Shown piece after piece: positions 14,920-20,264 of a stretch of DNA of 20,264 bases; the stretch's first letter is position 1, and each line of letters opens with the position of its first letter. Both the position numbers and the translations under genes were made by a program. The notes under the pieces were generated by a model. That model had not been told where the DNA came from. It ran no database searches and was given only the letters and a program-made list of their open reading frames with translations. The stretch lies in the NCBI GenBank assembly GCA_030536565.1, contig JAUNPT010000023.1, positions 1-20,264 on the forward strand, written 5' to 3'. This DNA is from Eubacteriales bacterium (GTDB lineage Bacteria > Bacillota > Clostridia > Lachnospirales > Lachnospiraceae).

Positions 14920-16236
14920 CTACTTTTTTAAATATTCTTTGATTTCCCCTGCAAGATATAGCGAACCTGCACAAAACATCAAGCCTTCCTTATTCTTTTG
15001 TCCATATTCAAATGCATCTGTGACACTTTCAAATTCATATACTTCAATATCACGGTTGTGCAGAAATCCTGAAGCAATTTTCTCCTTTGACAGCTGTCTT
15101 TTGCCTCCTGTCTGCGCTACAAGCACCGATTTAAAATGTCTGCAGCCTTCTAAAATCTTAATCATTCTCCCATAATCCTTGTCACTTACCACAGAAAACA
15201 GAAGAACTGCCGATACCCCTCTCTTTTGGCAGATTTCATCAGCGGTTTCAACAAATGCAGCAATGCCCTGCGGATTGTGGGCCCCATCTATATATACATC
15301 TGTAAGAACCTCCTCCATTCTGCCCGGCCAGTACATCTTTCTTACTCCCTTGTCAATCCCTTCCTGACACAGATATGTACCAGTACGTCTTGCAGCCACC
15401 GAAGCCGCTGTCAATGCCAATGACGCATTCATAACCTGATATAATGCGGCTGTGGTTATGGAAAAACAATTACATTTATAATACTCATTATGAAGGGAAA
15501 AATCAATATGATTTCCTGTGTTTCTTATAATTTCATAATCCCCAGCTGAAACCGGAACAGCCATGCTCCTTAAATCTGCTGCCGTACTCTCGATAATGCC
15601 GCTTACAGCTGGATTGTCATTACAATAAATAACTGGTATTCCTTCTTTAATTATGCCTGCCTTCTCTGCCGCTATTTTTTCTACAGTGTCTCCCAGTATG
15701 GCTGTATGCTCAAGGCTTATAGTAGTAATCACAGACACCACCGGCTTTTCTACTGCATTAGTTATATCCAGCCTCCCCCCAAGGCCTGTTTCCAGAACTA
15801 TAAAATCAACTTTTTCCTGAGAAAAAATAATCATTGCCATTGCAAATATATAATCAAAATATGCAGCCTTAAAATCAGGTTCCTGCTGCCTAATCTTTTG
15901 CTCCGCCTCTCTTACAAGAATAAAGCTTTTTATAAACTGCTCTTTTTCAGCCATCTGTCCATTTATCTGGATTCTTTCCCTGATATCAACAAGGTGGGGA
16001 GAGGTAAAAAGTCCCACCCTGTATCCGCACTCTTTAAATATTGAAGCAGTATAAGCACAGACAGAGCCTTTTCCATTAGTTCCTGCCACATGGATAATCT
16101 TCTGCCCCTCCTGTGGATATCCTAGCTGTCTTAAAAGCTTTCTGCCTCTGCTCACACCTGTATCGTTAGTATATTGGTTTATTTTGTCAAGGTATTCTAC
16201 AATACTGTTATATTTCTCATCTACCATTTTAATCAA
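14920..16236 (-). CDS. folC: Folylpolyglutamate synthase / dihydrofolate synthase family
   Basis: 438 residues, normal length. Mur-ligase fold with P-loop IIHVAGTNGKGSVCAY (47-62), LFTSPHLVDIRERI, VLETGLGGRLDITN and the C-terminal DGAHNPQG. It adds glutamate to folates, and in some enzymes to dihydropteroate, in the cytosol. The start is uncertain: TTG at 16234-16236 has AAGGA at ideal spacing, while ATG at 16225-16227 gives the more usual opening MVDEKYN but lacks a good ribosome site. The upstream gene ends two bases before the TTG, so the genes are tightly coupled. Confidence 0.94.
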   Translation of the reverse strand: MIKMVDEKYNSIVEYLDKINQYTNDTGVSRGRKLLRQLGYPQEGQKIIHVAGTNGKGSVCAYTASIFKECGYRVGLFTSPHLVDIRERIQINGQMAEKEQFIKSFILVREAEQKIRQQEPDFKAAYFDYIFAMAMIIFSQEKVDFIVLETGLGGRLDITNAVEKPVVSVITTISLEHTAILGDTVEKIAAEKAGIIKEGIPVIYCNDNPAVSGIIESTAADLRSMAVPVSAGDYEIIRNTGNHIDFSLHNEYYKCNCFSITTAALYQVMNASLALTAASVAARRTGTYLCQEGIDKGVRKMYWPGRMEEVLTDVYIDGAHNPQGIAAFVETADEICQKRGVSAVLLFSVVSDKDYGRMIKILEGCRHFKSVLVAQTGGKRQLSKEKIASGFLHNRDIEVYEFESVTDAFEYGQKNKEGLMFCAGSLYLAGEIKEYLKK

Positions 16237-16238
16237 TA

Positions 16239-17786
16239 CTATTCCTTTTTTGATATATTCAAAATCATTCTATCCTTTAATTCTATTACAGCTGCTTTAC
16301 CCTGTGCTGTAAAACAATAGAATATAATTCTGTCTTCAGCCTGTCCATCTTTATAATCTGCAGGATTTTGTGCTTCATGAAGCTCCTTTAACCTGCTTTC
16401 AATATTCAACTGCTCCTCACGCGTTAAGTTAATCGCCACATATGAAACAGCTTCGTCACTAAACTTAAACTTATAAAAATATGTATTCCAGCTTGACTTC
16501 AGCCTTTTAATACGCTGGCCTGCAGTCTCCATAAGAACAAGCCTTGCACAATCAAAATCCTTCTGGAGGCTGTCATTTTCCCTGCTGGTTTCCTCTGTTT
16601 TCTCCTCCTGTTTTTTTAATCTTTCTTTAAGTTTATAATACTCAGTCTCCGCCTGGTCAAGATTTCTTTTCGTCTCATTGACGCTGGCATAATATGCTTT
16701 GCTTTCCACATCACTCTTACGCCCTTCGTAATACTCCTGCTTTTTGCTTTCAAGCTCCGAAAACTTGTCTTTTTGAAGCTCAAGCCTCTGTTCGCATTCT
16801 TTAAACCTCTCCTCATCTTTTTGCTGCTGTGCTCTCTGTCTTTCAAGCTCCTGTCCGGTTTGTTCCAGTTTTTTAATCCTTTTATTCTGGGCAAGCATCA
16901 TATCCTTAAATTCCTGCTCACTCTGCAAAAATGCAGCCTTCTGTTTGGCAGGAATATAACCCGGCAATTCCTCCCGGCTCACTGCATATTTGGCAGCCGC
17001 ATGTTCTCCTGCCACCCATATTATCCTTGCAAGCTGCATTCTTCCCGGCCTTTTCAACCCTTTCATTGCCATAAGGATTGTCCATACCTCTGCCCCCGCA
17101 GTATCAAAAGCTTCCCTGCCCAGAAGTCTCAGTACAATCTCAAGATTTTTTGTTCCTCTCTCGCCTCTTAAAACCCTTCCAACACCTGTTCCGTTAAACT
17201 CCACCGGTCTAAGCTGCTGCTGGAGCTGTCTTTTAGTATCCATTGAAACTGCATTCATTCTGCTCTGAATCAGCTTATCTGACACAGCTGCCTGTTTTGC
17301 GTCCTCTTTTATTAGCTGGCTGTGCAGTGTCTTTAAAAACGCATTGTTATATTCTATGATTATTTCGTCCATTTTATTCGCAACTGGCTTATATTTTTCA
17401 ATTGAAAATACTTTTGCAGCCTCATCTGTAATAACCTTGGTTAATCTTATGTCAGATTCATCATCACCAAGCCCTGCCGCTGACAGTTCTCTGGCAGCCT
17501 TAACAATTATCTGTTTTAACTGGCTTATAAGTGAACCCCTGTCCTTTATTTTTAACTCCAGACAGCCCTCCCTTACCATATCAGACATTTTCTTCACATC
17601 ATATTCAAGGACTGCTTTCCCTCCAAGGCTTTCCGTAAATGCATTGGCAAGCTCTTTTATGCCACCCATAAAACGAAATCCAGTTTCCTTAACGGCATTA
17701 GAAAGTGTAGCATTTTCAAAAAGCGCTGTCTGAAGACGCAGCTCATCATCTGTAAACTTATTAATTTCATCAAACAAATTCACCAT
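16239..17786 (-). CDS. Large coiled-coil protein of unknown function
   Basis: 515 residues from the ATG at 17784-17786, six bases after GGAG; earlier in-frame starts at 17837 and 17798 lack good sites. Not recognised. Residues 1-130 are helical and begin MVNLFDEINKFTDDELRLQ. The middle (about 195-280) is rich in Arg and Gly, with GTGVGRVLRGERGTKNLEIV and RPGRMQLARIIWVAGEHAAA. A long charged coiled coil runs from about 285 to 420. The last 95 residues look globular, with IIFYCFTAQGKAAVIEL. No signal peptide or membrane segment is seen. It sits directly before folC and probably shares its transcript, which starts at an extended -10 near 17855. Confidence 0.8.
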   Translation of the reverse strand: MVNLFDEINKFTDDELRLQTALFENATLSNAVKETGFRFMGGIKELANAFTESLGGKAVLEYDVKKMSDMVREGCLELKIKDRGSLISQLKQIIVKAARELSAAGLGDDESDIRLTKVITDEAAKVFSIEKYKPVANKMDEIIIEYNNAFLKTLHSQLIKEDAKQAAVSDKLIQSRMNAVSMDTKRQLQQQLRPVEFNGTGVGRVLRGERGTKNLEIVLRLLGREAFDTAGAEVWTILMAMKGLKRPGRMQLARIIWVAGEHAAAKYAVSREELPGYIPAKQKAAFLQSEQEFKDMMLAQNKRIKKLEQTGQELERQRAQQQKDEERFKECEQRLELQKDKFSELESKKQEYYEGRKSDVESKAYYASVNETKRNLDQAETEYYKLKERLKKQEEKTEETSRENDSLQKDFDCARLVLMETAGQRIKRLKSSWNTYFYKFKFSDEAVSYVAINLTREEQLNIESRLKELHEAQNPADYKDGQAEDRIIFYCFTAQGKAAVIELKDRMILNISKKE

Positions 17787-17851
17787 GTATTTCTCCATTC
17801 CTGCCGCAGGCTTAAACAGCTTTAGCTGCTGCCACAAAATCTTCTCTAATC

Positions 17852-17860
17852 ATTATACCA
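17852..17860 (-). promoter_or_regulatory. Extended -10 promoter upstream of the coiled-coil gene
   Basis: Minus-strand TGGTATAAT. No good -35 hexamer lies at 16-18 bases (TTGTAT occurs at 20). Predicted start near 17845 and a leader of about 60 bases to the chosen ATG. Confidence 0.5.
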
Positions 17861-17905
17861 CCTTATACTGCATAAGCATACAATTGATATAACGGCTGAA
17901 CTATT

Positions 17906-17955
17906 ACAAAAAGTAAGCCCGGAATATCCTCATAAGAGAAACTCCAGACTTACTT
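17906..17955 (-). terminator. Terminator after the small lipoprotein gene
   Basis: Thirteen-base arms (17911-17923 and 17943-17955) with two G-U pairs and a 19-base loop, followed on the minus strand by CTTACTTTTTGT. It begins 30 bases past the lipoprotein stop codon. Confidence 0.75.
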
Positions 17956-17984
17956 CCTATGCATCACACGATAACAATCTGTTT

Positions 17985-18620
17985 TTATTTTGTTATTTTA
18001 AACGTAGCCAGAATTGAATCACCCTCTGGCAGGTCTGCCGCATAATCATCTGCTCCGGCTGAAAATGTTGTAACATAAGCATTACCATTGCTGACAACAT
18101 AAAGCTGCTTTACCATATATGAGAATCCGCTCTCTGAAACATCACAGGTAAGAGTATATGCTTCTTCTCCATTAACAGTAACCTTCTGCGTACCTGTAAT
18201 TTTAAATGCAGGCTCACTTGCAAACTGACGTTTCGCTGCCTCACAATAGGTCTCTGCTGTAATAGCTGAACCATAAGCACTTACATCTTCGATAACTACA
18301 TTGAAATTAGTCGTAAAATTTCCTTTTGAATTAGCATTCAGCATAACCATATCACTTGCTTCGCTGGATGATGCTACCCAGTTAGCTGGAAATGTAAGTG
18401 AATACCCCGTTCCTTTGACCTCAGTTCCTGTAGCTGGTACAGCAATAGTCTCTGCCGTATTTGCTGGTGTTGTAGCTTCTGCAGTCTTAGTTTCATCACT
18501 AAGTGTAGGGGTTGCTACTGTTGTAGCTATAATCGTGCTTTCTTTGCTGTCGCCGCAGGCCATAAGCAAAGATGCTGCCATTACGCACAAGCAGACCATT
18601 AATTTCTTAACACTCCTCAT
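17985..18620 (-). CDS. Lipoprotein with a PsbP/DcrB-like domain
   Basis: 211 residues from the ATG at 18618-18620, seven bases after CAGGAGG; a start 42 bases earlier has no such site. Signal sequence MRSVKKLMVCLCVMAASLLM with lipobox LMAC, lipidated Cys22. A Thr/Ala-rich linker spans about 27-70. The rest starts GTGYSLTFPANWV and ends DSILATFKI, a layout seen in PsbP/DcrB-type small secreted domains (a beta-sandwich after a Phe-Pro-x-x-Trp motif). It is anchored at the outer face of the membrane. Function unknown; the fold call is by pattern only. Confidence 0.85.
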   Translation of the reverse strand: MRSVKKLMVCLCVMAASLLMACGDSKESTIIATTVATPTLSDETKTAEATTPANTAETIAVPATGTEVKGTGYSLTFPANWVASSSEASDMVMLNANSKGNFTTNFNVVIEDVSAYGSAITAETYCEAAKRQFASEPAFKITGTQKVTVNGEEAYTLTCDVSESGFSYMVKQLYVVSNGNAYVTTFSAGADDYAADLPEGDSILATFKITK

Positions 18621-18679
18621 ATTATTACCTCCTGAATATTTATTTGCAAATGTGTCCTTCACACCGCAATCTTTTTCTT

Positions 18680-18708
18680 ATTTTAAATCATTTCTTTCAC
18701 ATAAGCAA
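18680..18708 (-). promoter_or_regulatory. Candidate promoter of the lipoprotein gene
   Basis: Minus-strand TTGCTT (18703-18708), 17 bases, TAAAAT (18680-18685). Predicted leader of about 53 bases to the ATG. The -35 matches only in its first three bases. Another TATAAT upstream near 18725 lacks a partner hexamer. Confidence 0.4.
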
Positions 18709-18764
18709 GCCGCATAAAAATATATTATAATGCCTGACACAAAGAAATGGATTTTTGTATAAAA

Positions 18765-18800
18765 TCATAAAGCAGGCCCCCTTATAAAAAGAAGCCTGCT
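18765..18800 (-). terminator. Terminator after gdhA
   Basis: Seven-base arms AGCAGGC (18794-18800 on the minus strand) and GCCTGCT (18771-18777) with a 16-base loop that can pair in part. Followed on the minus strand by TTATGATTTT. Thirty-odd bases beyond the gdhA stop. Confidence 0.65.
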
Positions 18801-18832
18801 CTATATATATTACATATTGTTATGGTTTATGA

Positions 18833-20167
18833 TTAGCAGACACCATGAGCCAGCATAGCGTCAACAACCTTCTGGAAACCAGCGATGTTAGCGCCTGCAA
18901 CGTAGTTGCCTTCCATACCGTACTGCTTAGCAGCATCATCGATATTGTGGTAAATGTTAACCATGATGTTCTTTAACTTAGCATCTACTTCTTCAAATGT
19001 CCAGCTAAGTCTTTCGCTGTTCTGGCTCATTTCAAGAGCTGATGTAGCAACACCACCTGCATTAGAAGCCTTACCACAGATGAATAATACACCGTTGTTC
19101 TGTAAGTATTCTGTAGCATCAAGTGTTGTAGGCATGTTAGCACCTTCACATACTGCCTTACATCCGTTAGCAACTAACTGCTTAGCATCATCTAATAATA
19201 ATTCATTCTGAGTAGCACATGGTAATGCAATATCACATTTAACTGACCATACGCCACGACCTTCATGGTATTCAGCACTCTTTCTTGCAGCTGCATACTC
19301 TGTAAGTCTTGCTCTCTTAACTTCCTTAACTTCTCTAAGAAGTTCTACATCGATTCCTTCTGAATCATAAATCCAGCCTGTTGAATCTGAACATGTAACA
19401 ACCTTAGCACCCATCTGCTGTGCCTTCTGGATTGCATAGATAGCAACGTTACCAGCACCTGAAACAACGCAGGTCTTACCTTCCATTGATTCACCATGGC
19501 ACTTCATAAGTTCCTCTGTAATGTATAATAAGCCATATCCTGTAGCTTCTGTTCTTGCTAAAGAACCGCCATATGAAAGTCCCTTACCTGTAAGAACACC
19601 TTCGAACATGCCTCTGATTCTCTTATACTGTCCAAACATGTATCCGATTTCTCTTGCACCTGTTCCGATATCACCAGCAGGAACATCGACATCAGCACCA
19701 ATATACTTGCAAAGCTCTGTCATAAAGCTCTGGCAGAATGCCATAATTTCTCTATCTGACTTGCCCTTAGGATCAAAGTCAGAACCACCCTTGCCACCGC
19801 CAATTGGAAGACTTGTGAGTGAATTTTTGAAAATCTGTTCAAATCCTAAGAACTTGATAATTCCCAGATTAACTGATGGGTGAAGTCTAAGTCCTCCCTT
19901 GTATGGTCCAATTGAATTATTGAACTGTACACGGAATCCTCTGTTAACCTGAACCTTTCCCTTGTCATCTACCCAAGGTACTCTAAACATAATAACTCTG
20001 TCAGGCTCTGTAATTCTTTCTAAGATTGCATTCTTTCTGTAAACTTCTTCGTTTGCTTCAACAACTGGTCTTAATGAATTAAGGACCTCTGTAACTGCCT
20101 GTAAAAATTCAGGCTGATCTGCATTTTTCTTAGCTACTAAGTCTAAGACTTCATCAACATATCCCAT
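18833..20167 (-). CDS. gdhA: NADP-type glutamate dehydrogenase
   Basis: 444 residues, the length of hexameric bacterial GdhA. It interconverts 2-oxoglutarate plus ammonium and glutamate in the cytosol. Substrate-site lysines lie in GPYKGGLRLHP (Lys90) and IFKNSLTSLPIGGGKGGSDF (catalytic Lys126). The catalytic Asp165 is in VPAGDIGTGAREIGYM. The dinucleotide fold is VVSGAGNVAIYA (234-245), and SDS at 260-262 after its second strand, lacking an acidic residue followed by hydrophobics, fits NADP use. The ATG at 20165-20167 follows AAAAGGAG at a rather long spacing. It is a single-gene unit with its own promoter and terminator. Confidence 0.97.
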   Translation of the reverse strand: MGYVDEVLDLVAKKNADQPEFLQAVTEVLNSLRPVVEANEEVYRKNAILERITEPDRVIMFRVPWVDDKGKVQVNRGFRVQFNNSIGPYKGGLRLHPSVNLGIIKFLGFEQIFKNSLTSLPIGGGKGGSDFDPKGKSDREIMAFCQSFMTELCKYIGADVDVPAGDIGTGAREIGYMFGQYKRIRGMFEGVLTGKGLSYGGSLARTEATGYGLLYITEELMKCHGESMEGKTCVVSGAGNVAIYAIQKAQQMGAKVVTCSDSTGWIYDSEGIDVELLREVKEVKRARLTEYAAARKSAEYHEGRGVWSVKCDIALPCATQNELLLDDAKQLVANGCKAVCEGANMPTTLDATEYLQNNGVLFICGKASNAGGVATSALEMSQNSERLSWTFEEVDAKLKNIMVNIYHNIDDAAKQYGMEGNYVAGANIAGFQKVVDAMLAHGVC

Positions 20168-20234
20168 AACCTTAAATACTCCTTTTCTTTTATCTTTCTT
20201 TTAAGTAAAACTAAAGATTATTCTTTCACGGTTT

Positions 20235-20263
20235 ATTATAATAAAGTGACTTAATTTTTGCAA
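20235..20263 (-). promoter_or_regulatory. Promoter of gdhA
   Basis: Minus-strand TTGCAA (20258-20263), 17-base spacer, TATAAT (20235-20240). Predicted start near 20228, leader about 60 bases, AG-rich and unstructured by eye. Confidence 0.8.
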
Positions 20264-20264
20264 G

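Noticed and set aside
16773..17268. Overlapping plus-strand frames of 132 and 92 codons inside the coiled-coil gene
   Set aside because: Antisense to a long coiled-coil gene, whose Lys/Glu-rich codons readily open such frames; composition (Phe/Leu/Cys-rich) is artefactual.
1..20264. CRISPR array, tRNA or rRNA, transposase or attachment sites
   Set aside because: None seen on reading the window; there are no regularly spaced direct repeats and no transposase or integrase motifs in the predicted proteins, including around the embedded cassette.

Overview
The window reads as a chromosome segment of a low-GC, spore-forming member of the Clostridia, most likely Lachnospiraceae. Evidence: a complete spoIIA-sigF-spoVA sporulation locus, a Clostridia-type secreted nuclease of the RCHLIG type, an LplA/LplB-type sugar uptake system, and zinc-ribbon TPR and membrane proteins of the kind seen in that family. 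Genus is not resolvable from what I can see. Nearly all genes lie on the minus strand; the exception is one class A penicillin-binding protein. I saw no tRNA, rRNA, CRISPR array, insertion sequence or prophage.

Layout, left to right. (1) 1-2467, minus: an ABC sugar-uptake unit. A lipoprotein solute-binding gene with its own promoter is followed, after a strong hairpin, by a permease gene that runs off the window. The permease carries an unusual N-terminal zinc ribbon and membrane domain. (2) 2842-6231: a YigZ/IMPACT gene (minus) and a bifunctional class A PBP (plus) diverge from a promoter region in which the two -10 boxes almost coincide inside a perfect palindrome. The PBP ends in a 21-bp hairpin shared with the convergent spoVAE. 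(3) 6269-13237, minus: spoIIAA-spoIIAB-sigF-spoVAA-spoVAB-spoVAC, then three non-spoVA genes, then spoVAD-spoVAE. The three genes are an uncharacterised 146-aa protein, a membrane-anchored DNA/RNA nuclease and a membrane-anchored C39-like cysteine peptidase. They have their own vegetative-type promoter directly after spoVAC and their own terminator before spoVAD, so they look like a self-contained cassette inside the spoVA operon. (4) 13333-17786, minus: a coiled-coil protein of unknown function, folC, a 49-residue acidic protein, and a zinc-ribbon TPR membrane protein, closed by a terminator. (5) 17985-20167, minus: a small lipoprotein and NADP-type glutamate dehydrogenase, each with promoter and terminator.

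How the genes work together. SpoIIAA, SpoIIAB and SigF form the partner-switching module that turns on the first forespore sigma factor. SpoVAA to SpoVAE form the channel that moves dipicolinic acid into the spore. A candidate sigma-G-type promoter lies between sigF and spoVAA, matching the known separate late expression of spoVA. The embedded cassette and the terminator before spoVAD raise the question of how spoVAD-spoVAE are transcribed; this and the zinc-ribbon permease fusion are the most notable points. All names come from reading the sequence; no database search was run.
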